DNA of 64,000 nucleotides from Streptomyces cupreus (GCF_014257025.1 NZ_JACMSF010000017.1:62001-126000); one strand, 5' to 3'. Shown: positions 17,517 through 26,903, counted from the first letter of the stretch. The notes: a model not told the origin generated them from the letters alone. Translations and numbers: made by a program.

Positions 17517-18573
17517 CCACCCCGCGCGCGGTCTGCGCGGCGGCGACGAGCCAGGCGGCGACGAGCACGGCGTACAGGGCGACCGCGAGCCCCTCGTAGA
17601 CCACGAGCCCGGTGTGCCGGGCGAGCGCCTCGGCGCCGGTGACACAGGTGCCGACCGGGAAGGTGAACGCCCACCAGGTCATCGCGAACCGCATCCCCTG
17701 GCGCCGGGCGCGGACCACATGGGCGGTGGCGAACCCCAGCCACAGCAGCGCGAACCCCATGACCGGCACCCCGTACAGCACGGTCAGCACGTCGAAGCCC
17801 TGGCTGTACGGGGCCGGTACGACGCCCGGCGCGTACTCCGCGAAGTTGCCGACGGCGGTGGTCGACTGGCCGAGCGGACCCAGCACCAGGAACAGGGTCG
17901 GGGTCAGCGCGAGCGGCAGCGGACCGGCGGTGACCAGCCGTGCGAAGACGAGCGGCAGCATCAGCAGGGTCGCGAGCAGACTCAGCCCGAACATCGCGAA
18001 ACAGGCGAACAGCAGCGTCTCCCGGGCCTGCCCGGCGGGCAGATACGGCACCAGCAGCGGCCCGAGCGCGGCGGACACCATCGGCGCGACGAGCGGCAGC
18101 AGCCACACGGGCGTGGCCTGCCCGGGCTCCACCCGATGCCGTACGGCCATGAGGTACGGAACGGCGACCGCGGCGGCCAGTCCTACGGCCGTGCCGACGG
18201 TGAACAGCACGACGTCCAGCGCGACCGCCGCCTCGGTGCCGATCCAGTCCCGGCCGACGGTGAGGGCGCCGCCGCCGACGGCCAGCAGGGCCATGGAGAG
18301 GCAGCCGTAGAAGGGGGCCGTCGCCGGGTCCATGAGGTGGGCGCGGGCCTGGTCGCGGTGGTGGGTCCAGTGCAGGGCGCGGGCGGCGAGGAGTGCGACG
18401 AGCAGGGTCAGGGACAGGGTCCAGACGGCGGTGCAGGCGGCTCGGGGGACGGGCACGGGGAGCGCGGCGCCGGCGGTGGCGACGATGGCGGTTCCCATGA
18501 CGGAGGCGTACCAGTTCGGTCCGAGGTGACGGACGGCCATGGCACGGCGGAGGGGCTGGGCGGCGGTGACCAT
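17428..18573 (-). CDS. TehA/SLAC1-family membrane transporter
   Basis: 381 residues from ATG 18573 (MVTAAQPLRRAMAVRHLGPNWYASVMGTA). About ten hydrophobic helices and the GPNWYASVMGT and TWWAFTFPVGT motifs of the tellurite-resistance/dicarboxylate transporter (TDT) family, which includes bacterial TehA and plant SLAC1 anion channels. The transported ion is unknown. It is divergent from a LysR regulator with 70 bases between start codons, a common arrangement for regulator and target. The 3' end overlaps the BtuF-like gene on the other strand by 89 bases. Confidence 0.88.
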   Translation of the reverse strand: MVTAAQPLRRAMAVRHLGPNWYASVMGTAIVATAGAALPVPVPRAACTAVWTLSLTLLVALLAARALHWTHHRDQARAHLMDPATAPFYGCLSMALLAVGGGALTVGRDWIGTEAAVALDVVLFTVGTAVGLAAAVAVPYLMAVRHRVEPGQATPVWLLPLVAPMVSAALGPLLVPYLPAGQARETLLFACFAMFGLSLLATLLMLPLVFARLVTAGPLPLALTPTLFLVLGPLGQSTTAVGNFAEYAPGVVPAPYSQGFDVLTVLYGVPVMGFALLWLGFATAHVVRARRQGMRFAMTWWAFTFPVGTCVTGAEALARHTGLVVYEGLAVALYAVLVAAWLVAAAQTARGVVSGALLAGPRPALPAPRPVTVRTTSGAVR

Positions 18574-18629
18574 TGCCCCACGGTCCCGCCCTCGGACGTC
18601 CACCACCAGGGAGCATGTCTCTATGAGGG

Positions 18630-18646
18630 CATAAGCTGGCTTTATG
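18630..18646. promoter_or_regulatory. Candidate LysR operator between divergent genes
   Basis: CATAAGC-TGG-CTTTATG, a near-perfect dyad in the 70-base interval between the SLAC1-like gene and the LysR gene. It overlaps the LysR start codon (18644), consistent with autorepression. LysR regulators usually bind interrupted dyads of this size. Confidence 0.5.
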
Positions 18647-19552
18647 AGTAGTGCGGTGACGACATCCCTGGCCCATCGAGTCCCGGACCTCGGCGCGCTG
18701 GAACTGCTGCTGGCGGTGGCGCGGCTGGGCAGTCTGGGCGGAGCGGCCCGTGAGCTGGGCATCACCCAGCCCGCGGCCAGCAGCCGGATCCGGTCGATGG
18801 AACGGCAGCTCGGGGTGGCGCTGGTGGACCGCTCACCGCGCGGCTCACGGCTGACGGACGCCGGTGCGCTGGTGACGGACTGGGCGCGGCGGATCGTGGA
18901 GGCGGCGGAGGCCTTCGACGTGGGCGCGCAGGCCCTGCGGGACCGTCGGGATTCCCGGCTGCGGGTGGCCGCGAGCATGACGATCGCCGAGTATCTGCTG
19001 CCGGGCTGGCTCCTGGCGCTGCGCGCGGGCCGCCCGGACACGGCGGTGTCGCTGCACGCGGGCAACTCGGCGGCGGTGGCCGAGCGGCTGCTGGCCGACG
19101 AGGCGGACCTCGGCTTCGTGGAGGGCCTCACGGTCCCCACGGGCCTGGACTCGGTGGTCATCGCCCACGACCGCCTGATCGTCGTCACGGCCCCCGGACA
19201 CCCCTGGTCCCGCCGCCGACGCCCGCTCGCCGCCGAGGAGTTGGCGGTGACCCCCCTGATCCTCCGCGAGAAGGGCTCAGGCACCCGCCAGGTCCTGGAC
19301 ACGGCCCTGGGCGGCCTGGCACGCCCCCTGATCGAACTCTCCTCCACCACGGCGGTGAAGGCGGCGGCGGTGAGCGGCGCGGGCCCGGCGGTCCTGAGCG
19401 AACTGGCGGTCCGCGAGGAACTGTCGATGCGCCGCCTGGTGAGCATCCCGGTGGCGGACGTGTCCCTGGCCCGCGACCTCAGAGCGGTCTGGCCGACGGG
19501 GCATCGGCCGGTGGGGCCGGCGCGGGATCTGCTCCATCTGACGCGGGTCTGA
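18644..19552 (+). CDS. LysR-family transcriptional regulator
   Basis: 302 residues. N-terminal winged helix (LELLLAVARLGSLGGAARELGITQPAASSRIRSMERQLGVALVDRSPRG) and a C-terminal periplasmic-binding-protein-like effector domain. It probably regulates the divergent SLAC1-like transporter and itself. The effector is unknown. Confidence 0.93.
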   Translation: MSSAVTTSLAHRVPDLGALELLLAVARLGSLGGAARELGITQPAASSRIRSMERQLGVALVDRSPRGSRLTDAGALVTDWARRIVEAAEAFDVGAQALRDRRDSRLRVAASMTIAEYLLPGWLLALRAGRPDTAVSLHAGNSAAVAERLLADEADLGFVEGLTVPTGLDSVVIAHDRLIVVTAPGHPWSRRRRPLAAEELAVTPLILREKGSGTRQVLDTALGGLARPLIELSSTTAVKAAAVSGAGPAVLSELAVREELSMRRLVSIPVADVSLARDLRAVWPTGHRPVGPARDLLHLTRV

Positions 19553-19582
19553 GCAGGCCGGGCGAAGTCCACTGCGGTTCGG

Positions 19583-19669
19583 CAGCGCCCTGAAGGGGCG
19601 CGGGGCTGTGCCGATATGCGGCGCGTGGACGCGACCAGTCACGATGGCGCCGCAGACGACCGACGGCAC
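19583..19669. repeat. Dispersed Streptomyces intergenic repeat (copy 1), also a hairpin
   Basis: Begins with GCGCCC-TGAAG-GGGCGC (19585-19601) and continues with GGGGCTGTGCCGATATGCGG and a GCGACCAG core. I recognise this as a palindromic element found many times between genes in Streptomyces genomes (from memory). It sits between the convergent LysR and PuuD-like genes and may act as a transcription terminator. A second, diverged copy lies at 40842-40930. Confidence 0.6.
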
Positions 19670-19693
19670 ATCGCGGCAATTCCAGCGGAGCGC

Positions 19694-20383
19694 TCAGCGG
19701 GCACTCGCCTCCACGAGTGCCGCCATCACCCGTACGTCCTCGCCCATCTCCGGATGCCACTGCACCCCCAGCACCCAGCCCTCGGTGGAGGGCAGTTCGA
19801 CCGCCTCCACCGTGCCGTCCGTCGCGTGGGCCGAGGGGACGAGGCCCCCGCCGAGGCGGTCCACCGACTGGTGGTGGTACGTCGGTACCGAGGTCTCCTC
19901 CGGGGCGATACCGGCGTAGAGCGTGCCCGGGACCGGCTTGACCGGGTGGCGGCCGAAGACGCCGACCACCTCGGCGTGGCCCTCCAGATGCTGGACCAGC
20001 GTGCCGCCGAGGGCGACGTTCAGCAGCTGCATGCCCCGGCAGATCCCCAGCAGGGGGAGCCGTGCGGCCAGCGCGGCCTCGATCAGGGCCAGTTCCCACG
20101 CGTCCCGCTCCCGCGCCGGGGGCCCGGTCCGGGGCTCGCGCTCGGCGCCGTACCGCACCGGCTCCACGTCCGGCCCGCCCGCGATCACCAGCCCGTCGAG
20201 GCGGGCCACCGTCGCCGCCGCGTGCTCCGGCGCGTCCGGCGGCAGCATCGCGGCGAGCCCGCCCGCCCGCTGCACCAGCCGCGGATACCCGGCGGGCAGC
20301 AGCGCCGCGTCCAGCTCCCACACGCCCCAGCGCGCCCCGGCCTCCAGATACGTACTGACCCCGATCAACGGCCTGCCCGGCAT
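19694..20383 (-). CDS. PuuD-like γ-glutamyl hydrolase (class I glutamine amidotransferase fold)
   Basis: 229 residues from ATG 20383, which has GAAGGGG about 6 bases upstream; GTG 20425 is an alternative adding 14 residues. Triad residues are visible: nucleophile Cys115 in GICRGMQLLN, and His210 and Glu212 in WHPE. The family hydrolyses γ-glutamyl amides such as γ-glutamyl-GABA. Beside a GlnA4-like ligase, an aldehyde dehydrogenase and an SDR, it likely releases glutamate at the end of the pathway. The regulator gene lies just upstream on the same strand. Confidence 0.88.
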   Translation of the reverse strand: MPGRPLIGVSTYLEAGARWGVWELDAALLPAGYPRLVQRAGGLAAMLPPDAPEHAAATVARLDGLVIAGGPDVEPVRYGAEREPRTGPPARERDAWELALIEAALAARLPLLGICRGMQLLNVALGGTLVQHLEGHAEVVGVFGRHPVKPVPGTLYAGIAPEETSVPTYHHQSVDRLGGGLVPSAHATDGTVEAVELPSTEGWVLGVQWHPEMGEDVRVMAALVEASAR

Positions 20384-20437
20384 ACCGTGCCCCTTCAATG
20401 GAACGTCCTCATACCTTTGGCTCACGTACCCTTTGCG

Positions 20438-21172
20438 TCACGCCAGGAACCCCCTGAGCAGCGCCGCCGTCCCCGCGCAGTGCTCCCGCATGATCTCCCG
20501 CGCTGCGTCCGCGTTCGCGTCCAGCACCGCCTCCACCAGCGCCGTGTGCTGCCGCTGCGAGTGCTCCAGATTGCGGACCAGGATCGGGATGCAGTCCAGC
20601 AGTTCGTTCACCGTTGCCCGCACCGCCGCGTACTGCGCGGTCAGAGTCGGCGAGCCGCACAGCTCGGCGAGGGTGAGGTGCAGCAGCGTGTCCCGGCGCC
20701 GGTAGTCGCCGAGCGGCGCGTCCTGGGTGCGGGCCAGCGCCTCCCGCAGCCGCTGCTCCTGCTCGCGCGTCAGACCGTGCGCCGCGCACAGCCCCACCGC
20801 GCCCACCTCCAGCACCTCCCGGAAGCGCAGCACGTCCTCGATGTCCACCTCGGCGATCCGGCGGCGCAGCTCGTCCTCGCCGCGGGCGTTCGTGCGGGGG
20901 AGTACGAACGTCCCGCCGTAGCGCCCGCGCCGGGACTCCACCAGCCCCTGGTCCTGGAGCACCTTCAGCACCTCGCGCAGCGTCACCCGGCTGATCCCGA
21001 GCCGCTCCGCCAGCTCCCGTTCCGCGGGCAGCCGCTCACCGCCCGGCACCAGGCCCAGCCGGACCACCTGGAGGATCTGCTCCAGCGCCTCCTCGAAGCC
21101 GTTGCCCGCCCGCACCGGCCGCAGTACCGGGGTGAGCCGGTCCTCCGGGCCCGGGTCAGTGTCCACCGACAT
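20438..21172 (-). CDS. GntR/FadR-family transcriptional regulator
   Basis: 244 residues from ATG 21172 (MSVDTDPG). The winged helix (LVPGGERLPAERELAERLGISRVTLREVLKVL) is followed by an all-helical FCD ligand-binding domain with conserved Asp/His positions (RRRDTLLHLTLAEL, HTALVEAV). It is divergent from the GlnA4-like gene and upstream of the PuuD-like gene, so it probably controls this amine-catabolic unit in response to an intermediate. Confidence 0.92.
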   Translation of the reverse strand: MSVDTDPGPEDRLTPVLRPVRAGNGFEEALEQILQVVRLGLVPGGERLPAERELAERLGISRVTLREVLKVLQDQGLVESRRGRYGGTFVLPRTNARGEDELRRRIAEVDIEDVLRFREVLEVGAVGLCAAHGLTREQEQRLREALARTQDAPLGDYRRRDTLLHLTLAELCGSPTLTAQYAAVRATVNELLDCIPILVRNLEHSQRQHTALVEAVLDANADAAREIMREHCAGTAALLRGFLA

Positions 21173-21257
21173 CCGGCCGCGCCCCCTTCCCAAGCAATGG
21201 TTCTCGGCAATACCTTATGGCTTCCGGCTGACCGAAGAGGCCTGAGGAGGCTTTCCC

Positions 21258-22616
21258 GTGGCAGACCGCACACCGCCGCTCGGCGTCGAGGAGCTGCACG
21301 CCCTCGTCGCGGGCGGTGAGATCGACACTGTCGTCCTGGCCTTCCCGGACATGCAAGGGCGGCTCCAGGGCAAGCGGTTCGCCGCGCGCTTCTTCCTCGA
21401 CGAGGTACTGCACCACGGCACCGAGGGCTGCAACTACCTGCTCGCCGTCGACACCGAGATGAACACCGTGGACGGCTACGCCATGTCGTCCTGGGACCGC
21501 GGCTACGGCGACTTCGCGATGCACGCGGACCTGTCCACCCTGCGCCGCGTCCCCTGGAACGACGGCACGGCCATGGTCCTCGCCGACCTCGCCTGGGAGG
21601 ACGGCTCCCCGGTCGTCGCAGCCCCCCGCCAGATCCTGCGCCGCCAACTGGAGCGGCTCGCCGAACTCGGGCTCACCGCCCAGGTCGGCACCGAGCTGGA
21701 GTTCATCGTCTTCAGGGACACCTATGAACAGGCCTGGGACGCCGCCTACCGAGGTCTCACGCCGGCGAACCAGTACAACATCGACTACTCGGTGCTCGGG
21801 ACCGGGCGGATCGAGCCGCTGCTGCGCCGTATCCGCAATGAAATGGCGGGCGCCGGACTCACCGTCGAGTCCGCCAAGGGCGAGTGCAACCCCGGCCAGC
21901 ACGAGATCGCCTTCCGCTACGACGAGGCCCTGGTCACCTGCGACCAGCACGCCGTCTACAAGACCGGCGCCAAGGAGATCGCCGCGCAGGAGGGCATGTC
22001 CCTGACCTTCATGGCCAAGTACAACGAGCGCGAGGGCAACTCCTGCCACATCCATCTCTCGCTCGCGGACGCGGCCGGCAACAACGCCATGGCCGGGCCC
22101 GACGGAATGTCCGACGTCATGCGGTACTTCCTCGCCGGGCAGCTCGCGGCGCTGCGCGACTTCTCGCTGCTGTACGCCCCCAACATCAACTCCTACAAGC
22201 GGTTCCAGCCCGGCTCCTTCGCGCCGACCGCCGTCGCCTGGGGCCACGACAACCGCACCTGCGCCCTGCGCGTGGTCGGCCACGGCCGCTCCCTGCGCTT
22301 CGAGAACCGCCTCCCCGGCGGCGACGTCAACCCGCATCTCGCCGTGGCGGGCATGGTGGCCGCGGGCCTGTACGGCATCGAGCAGAAGCTGGAGCTGCCC
22401 GAGGCCTGCCCCGGCAACGCCTACACCGCCGAGTACGAGCACGTCCCGACCACGCTGCGCGAGGCCGCCGAACTCTGGGAGAACAGCCCGATCGCCAAGG
22501 CGGCCTTCGGCGACGAGGTCGTCGCGCACTACCGGAACATGGCGCGCGTCGAGACCGACGCCTACGACGCCGCGGTCACCGACTGGGAGCTGCGCCGCTC
22601 CTTCGAACGCATGTGA
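21258..22616 (+). CDS. glnA4: GlnA4-like γ-glutamylamine (γ-glutamylethanolamide) synthetase
   Basis: 452 residues from GTG 21258 with GAGGAGG upstream. Glutamine-synthetase fold: GTELEF, ECNPGQHE, HIHLS, NSYKRF and RFENRLPGGDVNPH supply metal, glutamate and ATP ligands. The NPGQHE segment and absence of the adenylylated tyrosine loop separate it from true GlnA. In S. coelicolor the equivalent GlnA4 is known as a γ-glutamylethanolamide synthetase (recalled). Neighbouring ALDH, SDR, PuuD-like hydrolase and FCD regulator support use of an amine rather than ammonia assimilation. Confidence 0.88.
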   Translation: MADRTPPLGVEELHALVAGGEIDTVVLAFPDMQGRLQGKRFAARFFLDEVLHHGTEGCNYLLAVDTEMNTVDGYAMSSWDRGYGDFAMHADLSTLRRVPWNDGTAMVLADLAWEDGSPVVAAPRQILRRQLERLAELGLTAQVGTELEFIVFRDTYEQAWDAAYRGLTPANQYNIDYSVLGTGRIEPLLRRIRNEMAGAGLTVESAKGECNPGQHEIAFRYDEALVTCDQHAVYKTGAKEIAAQEGMSLTFMAKYNEREGNSCHIHLSLADAAGNNAMAGPDGMSDVMRYFLAGQLAALRDFSLLYAPNINSYKRFQPGSFAPTAVAWGHDNRTCALRVVGHGRSLRFENRLPGGDVNPHLAVAGMVAAGLYGIEQKLELPEACPGNAYTAEYEHVPTTLREAAELWENSPIAKAAFGDEVVAHYRNMARVETDAYDAAVTDWELRRSFERM

Positions 22617-22624
22617 GGCCCTTC

Positions 22625-23998
22625 TTGTCCGACCAGCTCCAGGTACTGAACCCGGCCACCGAAGAGGTCGTCGCGACCGTCCCGGCCGCCACCGCGGCCG
22701 AGGTGGACGCGGCGGTCGTACGGGCCGCCCGAGCACAGGCCCAGTGGGCGTCCCTGGCCCCCGGCGACCGGGCACGACTGCTGCGCCGGTTCGCCGTCGC
22801 CGTGGACGAACACCTCGAAGAACTCGCCCGGTTGGAGGTCCGCGAGGCCGGCCACACCGTCGGCAATGCCCGCTGGGAGGCGGGCAACGTCCGTGATCTG
22901 CTCGACTACGCGGCGGGCGGCGTGGAGCGGCTCACCGGACGCCAGATCCCGGTCCCCGGCGGCCTCGACATCACCATCCTCGAACCGCTCGGCGTCGTGG
23001 GCGTCATCGCGCCCTGGAACTTCCCGATGCCGATCGCCGCCTGGGGCACGGCACCCGCGCTCGCCGCGGGCAACGCCGTGATCCTCAAGCCCGCCGAGAC
23101 GACCCCGCTCACGGCACTCCGCCTGGCCGAACTCGCCCTGGAGGCAGGCCTGCCGGAGGGCCTGTTCCAGGTACTGCCCGGACACGGGCCGGTCGCCGGC
23201 AACGCCCTCGTCGAGCACCCGGGCGTGGCGAAGATCGTCTTCACGGGGTCCACAACCGTGGGCAAACAGGTGTTGGCGAAGGGCTCGGCGCTCCTCAAGC
23301 GCGTCACCCTCGAACTCGGCGGCAAGAGCCCCAACATCGTCTTCGCCGACGCCGACCTGGAAGCCGCCGCCCGGGCCGCCCCCATGTCCTTCCTCGACAA
23401 CTCGGGACAGGACTGCTGCGCCCGCACCCGCATCCTCGTCCAGCGCACGGCGTACGACCGCTTCCTGGAGCTGCTGAGCCCGGCGATCGAAGCGGTACGC
23501 GTCGGCGACCCGTCGGACGAGACCACGGACATGGGCCCGCTGATCTCCATGGCCCAGCTGGAACGCGTCAGTTCGTACGTCGACCCGGCAGCGGCCGGCA
23601 TCCGCGGCAAGGCGCCCGAGGGCCCCGGCTTCTGGTTCCCGCCCACCGTCCTCACCGGCGTCGACCCGCACGCGCGCGTCGCCGTCGAGGAGGTCTTCGG
23701 ACCGGTCGCGGTCGTCCTCCCCTTCGAGGACGAGGCCGAGGCCGTGGCGCTCGCCAACGGCACCGCCTACGGCCTGTCCGGCTCCATCTGGACCCGGGAC
23801 GTGGGCCGCGCCCTGCGCGTCTCGGGGGCCGTCCGCGCGGGCAACCTGTCCGTCAACTCCCACTCCAGCGTCCGCTACTGGACCCCCTTCGGCGGCTTCA
23901 AGCAGTCCGGCATCGGCCGTGAGCTCGGCCCGGACGCGCTGACCGCCTTCACCGAGACCAAGAACGTCTTCATCAGCACGGAGGGCCCCGCACAGTGA
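22625..23998 (+). CDS. Aldehyde dehydrogenase
   Basis: 457 residues from TTG 22625, which has GTGAGG about 6 bases upstream; GTG 22613, overlapping the glnA4 stop, is an alternative adding four residues. NAD(P)-dependent ALDH motifs: APWNFPMPIAAWG, KPAETTP, FTGSTTVGK, catalytic Glu in LELGGKSP, catalytic Cys264 in GQDCC. In this cluster it probably oxidises the γ-glutamylated aldehyde formed by the SDR. It overlaps the SDR gene by 4 bases. Confidence 0.9.
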   Translation: MSDQLQVLNPATEEVVATVPAATAAEVDAAVVRAARAQAQWASLAPGDRARLLRRFAVAVDEHLEELARLEVREAGHTVGNARWEAGNVRDLLDYAAGGVERLTGRQIPVPGGLDITILEPLGVVGVIAPWNFPMPIAAWGTAPALAAGNAVILKPAETTPLTALRLAELALEAGLPEGLFQVLPGHGPVAGNALVEHPGVAKIVFTGSTTVGKQVLAKGSALLKRVTLELGGKSPNIVFADADLEAAARAAPMSFLDNSGQDCCARTRILVQRTAYDRFLELLSPAIEAVRVGDPSDETTDMGPLISMAQLERVSSYVDPAAAGIRGKAPEGPGFWFPPTVLTGVDPHARVAVEEVFGPVAVVLPFEDEAEAVALANGTAYGLSGSIWTRDVGRALRVSGAVRAGNLSVNSHSSVRYWTPFGGFKQSGIGRELGPDALTAFTETKNVFISTEGPAQ

Positions 23999-24777
23999 CC
24001 GAAGAGATCGTGTGCCGCCGACTGGTCGGCCGTACCGCCGTCATCACCGGAGCCGGCAGCGGCATCGGCCTCGCCACCGCCCGCCGGCTCGCCTCCGAGG
24101 GCGCCCATGTCGTCTGCGGCGACGTGGACGAGCAGCGCGGCAAGGCGGCGGCGGACGAGGTGGGCGGCACCTTCGTCAAGGTCGACGTCACCGACGCCGA
24201 GCAGGTGGAAGCGCTGTTCAGGACGGCCTACGACACCTACGGCAGCGTCGACATCGCCTTCAACAACGCCGGGATCTCGCCGCCCGACGACGACTCCATC
24301 CTGGAGACGGGCCTTGAGGCCTGGAAGCGCGTCCAGGAGGTCAACCTCACCTCCGTCTATCTGTGCTGCAAGACCGCGATCCCCTACATGCGGCGCCAGG
24401 GCAAGGGCTCGATCATCAACACCGCGTCCTTCGTGGCGCGGATGGGCGCGGCCACCTCCCAGATCTCGTACACGGCGTCCAAGGGCGGGGTCCTCGCGAT
24501 GTCCCGTGAGCTGGGCGTGCAGTTCGCGCGCGAGGGCATCCGCGTGAACGCGCTGTGCCCCGGACCGGTGAACACCCCGCTGCTCCAGGAGCTGTTCGCC
24601 AAGGACCCGGAGCGCGCCGCCCGTCGCCTGGTCCACATCCCGCTCGGCCGGTTCGCCGAGGCCGAGGAGATCGCCGCCGCCGTCGCCTTCCTGGCCAGCG
24701 ACGACTCCTCGTTCGTCAACGCCACCGACTTCCTGGTGGACGGGGGAATCTCGGGGGCGTACGTCACTCCGCTGTAG
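23995..24777 (+). CDS. Short-chain dehydrogenase/reductase
   Basis: 260 residues. Classical SDR with TGAGSGIG cofactor motif (about 17-24), NNAG, a Ser in the catalytic position and YTASK, and a C-terminal VNATDFLVDGG. It starts at GTG 23995 within the ALDH stop, so it is co-translated. If the pathway is ethanolamine use, this enzyme would oxidise the alcohol of γ-glutamylethanolamide to the aldehyde; the role is inferred from context. Confidence 0.9.
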   Translation: MTEEIVCRRLVGRTAVITGAGSGIGLATARRLASEGAHVVCGDVDEQRGKAAADEVGGTFVKVDVTDAEQVEALFRTAYDTYGSVDIAFNNAGISPPDDDSILETGLEAWKRVQEVNLTSVYLCCKTAIPYMRRQGKGSIINTASFVARMGAATSQISYTASKGGVLAMSRELGVQFAREGIRVNALCPGPVNTPLLQELFAKDPERAARRLVHIPLGRFAEAEEIAAAVAFLASDDSSFVNATDFLVDGGISGAYVTPL

Positions 24778-24798
24778 GACGCGCCCTACAGTGCCCGC

Positions 24799-25704
24799 AT
24801 GAGCATGACGCCCCCGCCCGGTTGGTACCGCGATCCCAAGGCCCCGCATCTGGAGCGCTGGTGGGACGGCACAGCGTGGACCGAGCACCGGCGCACCCCC
24901 GAGGTGACCGCGCCGGTGCCGGTCGCGGGGGCCTCCGGACGGGCCAAGGCCGTCGCCGTCACCACGGCGGCGGTCGTGCTCGTGGCGGCGATCGTCACGG
25001 GCGCGGTGGTGCTGGGTCAGGGCGACGAGGAGGGCGCGGAGATCGAGACCGCGCCCACGTACTACACACAGGCCCCGACGACCGAGCCGCCCTCTCCCAC
25101 TCCCACACAGAGCGAGCCGTCCGCCGACGACCCGGCCGTCGTGACCGACGAACTCAACGGCATCACGCTGCCGTTGCTCGACGGCTGGGTCCGGCCGAAG
25201 TACGTCGCCGAGGACGACGTCGTCATGACCACGGACGGCACCTACGACTGCCCCGCGGACGGAGGCGTCTGCCGCCACGGCCTCGTCATGTCGAGGACGG
25301 TCACCTCGAACGACGAGCGGTCCCCCGAGGCGCTGGCCAAGGAGGACATCAAGGAGGCGGCCGAGTCCGCGTACGACCGCGACACGATCGGCAGGCGCCC
25401 CTACGGCGGCATGGAGTCCCACGAGGTCGTCAAGTCGGGCCCGGTCGCGGTGGCGGGCCGCGCCGGCTGGTTCGTGCGCTGGCGGGTCACCACGGCCGAG
25501 GGGCCCGGCGGCTACGTCCAGTCGACGGTCTTCCCGTCCCGCGTCGGCACCGAGTCACCGGTCTGCGTCCGCTACGTCTTCGACGCGGGCGCGGACGGCC
25601 CGCCCCTGGCCGACATGGACCGGATCACCAAGGGCATCCGGTCCGTCGACGACCCGGACGGGGGCGGGGGAGTGGGCAGCAGCGTGGGGCCGGGCGAGGG
25701 CTAG
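24799..25704 (+). CDS. DUF2510 membrane protein
   Basis: 301 residues. N-terminal DUF2510 motif (PPGWYRDPKAPHLERWWDGTAWTEHRR), one transmembrane helix at about 50-72 (VTTAAVVLVAAIVTGAVVL), a Thr/Pro/Ser linker, and an extracellular domain (about 115-290) with two cysteines close together (YDCPADGGVCRHG). Function unknown. It ends in a CTAG shared with the stop of the convergent gene. Confidence 0.82.
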   Translation: MSMTPPPGWYRDPKAPHLERWWDGTAWTEHRRTPEVTAPVPVAGASGRAKAVAVTTAAVVLVAAIVTGAVVLGQGDEEGAEIETAPTYYTQAPTTEPPSPTPTQSEPSADDPAVVTDELNGITLPLLDGWVRPKYVAEDDVVMTTDGTYDCPADGGVCRHGLVMSRTVTSNDERSPEALAKEDIKEAAESAYDRDTIGRRPYGGMESHEVVKSGPVAVAGRAGWFVRWRVTTAEGPGGYVQSTVFPSRVGTESPVCVRYVFDAGADGPPLADMDRITKGIRSVDDPDGGGGVGSSVGPGEG

Positions 25705-26903
25705 AGGAACGTGTGGCCCTCGCCGCGGTACGTCGGGACGGCCGCCGTCACCATGTCGCCCTCGATCAGGTGCAGTTGCTCGAAGCGCTCGCACAGTTCT
25801 CCCGCCTTGGCGTGGCGGAACCACACCTTGTCCCCGATCAGCAGATCGTCGGCGGGGGAGCCGAGCAGCGGGGTCTGGACCTCGCCCGGACCCTCCTGGG
25901 GGTCGTAGCGCAGTCCCTCCGGCAGGTACGGCACGGGGAGCCGGTCGGGTCCTGCGGCGCCGGAGGCCGGGTAGCCGCCGCCGAGGCAGGTCACCACGCC
26001 CACGCCGGGCCGCCGGACGACGGGCTGGGCGAACAGCGCGGCCGGACGCCCGCTGAAGGACGTGTAGTTGTCGAACAGCCGCGGTACGTAGAGTCCCGAC
26101 CCGGCGCCGATCTCGGTGACGCAGTCCTCGGCGGCGGTGTACTGGACACTGCCGGTGCCGCCGCCGTTCACGAATGTCGGCCCCGGTGCCACGGCCCGCA
26201 GCGCCCGCACCACCTCGGCGCGACGCTGGGCGAGTTCCCGCCGGGCGGTGGCCTGCATCAGCCGCACGGCACGCGAGCGCAGGGGGCGCCCGGCGATGGA
26301 GTCACCGACGCCGGCGATGTGTCCTTCGTACGCCATGATCCCGACGACCTCGAACCCCGGCCTGCGGGCGACGAGACGAGCCATGTCGGCGACCTGGGCG
26401 GGGGAGTGCAGCGGGGAACGGCGGGCGCCGACGCGGACACGGCCGCCGAGCAGCTTCAGCGAGGTGTCCAACTCCAGGCAGACCCGGACCACTTCACGCC
26501 CCCCGTCCCGGGCGTCGTCGATGAGCCGGAGCTGGGCCGGGTCGTCGATCATCACGGTGACGGCGGAGGCGAGCTTGGGGTCGCTGGTCAGCTCGGCGAA
26601 TCCGGCGCGGTCGGCGGACGGGTAGGCGAGCAGGATGTCGTCGAAGCCGGAGCGGGCCAGCCACAGGGACTCGGCCAGGGTGAAGGACATGATCCCCGCG
26701 AATCCGTCGCGGGCGAGGACGCGTTCGAGCAGGGCCCGGCAACGTACGGACTTGCTGGCGACGCGGATGGGCTTGCCGCCCGCGCGGCGGACGAGGTCGT
26801 CCGCGTTGGCGTCGAAGGCCTCCAGGTCCACGATCGCGAGTGGGGCGTCGAGATGGGCGGTGGCCCGGTCGTAACGGGCCCGGTCGGCGGCGCGCGCAGT
26901 CAT
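25701..26903 (-). CDS. PLP-dependent D-threonine aldolase/D-serine dehydratase-like enzyme
   Basis: 400 residues from ATG 26903. Alanine-racemase-type TIM barrel at the N-terminus (LAIVDLEAFDANADDL, PLP lysine in RVASKSV), and a C-terminal domain with HAKAGELCERF, the metal-binding region of D-threonine aldolases and D-serine dehydratases. It probably cleaves or deaminates a D-amino acid. The frame runs further upstream, but that part is low-complexity antisense to the next gene. No partner gene is evident. Confidence 0.85.
   Translation of the reverse strand: MTARAADRARYDRATAHLDAPLAIVDLEAFDANADDLVRRAGGKPIRVASKSVRCRALLERVLARDGFAGIMSFTLAESLWLARSGFDDILLAYPSADRAGFAELTSDPKLASAVTVMIDDPAQLRLIDDARDGGREVVRVCLELDTSLKLLGGRVRVGARRSPLHSPAQVADMARLVARRPGFEVVGIMAYEGHIAGVGDSIAGRPLRSRAVRLMQATARRELAQRRAEVVRALRAVAPGPTFVNGGGTGSVQYTAAEDCVTEIGAGSGLYVPRLFDNYTSFSGRPAALFAQPVVRRPGVGVVTCLGGGYPASGAAGPDRLPVPYLPEGLRYDPQEGPGEVQTPLLGSPADDLLIGDKVWFRHAKAGELCERFEQLHLIEGDMVTAAVPTYRGEGHTFL

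Noticed and set aside
21173..21257. Possible GntR operator between the FCD regulator and glnA4-like gene
   Set aside because: GCAATGG/GCAATACC looks repeated, but no convincing dyad was found, so I did not call a site.
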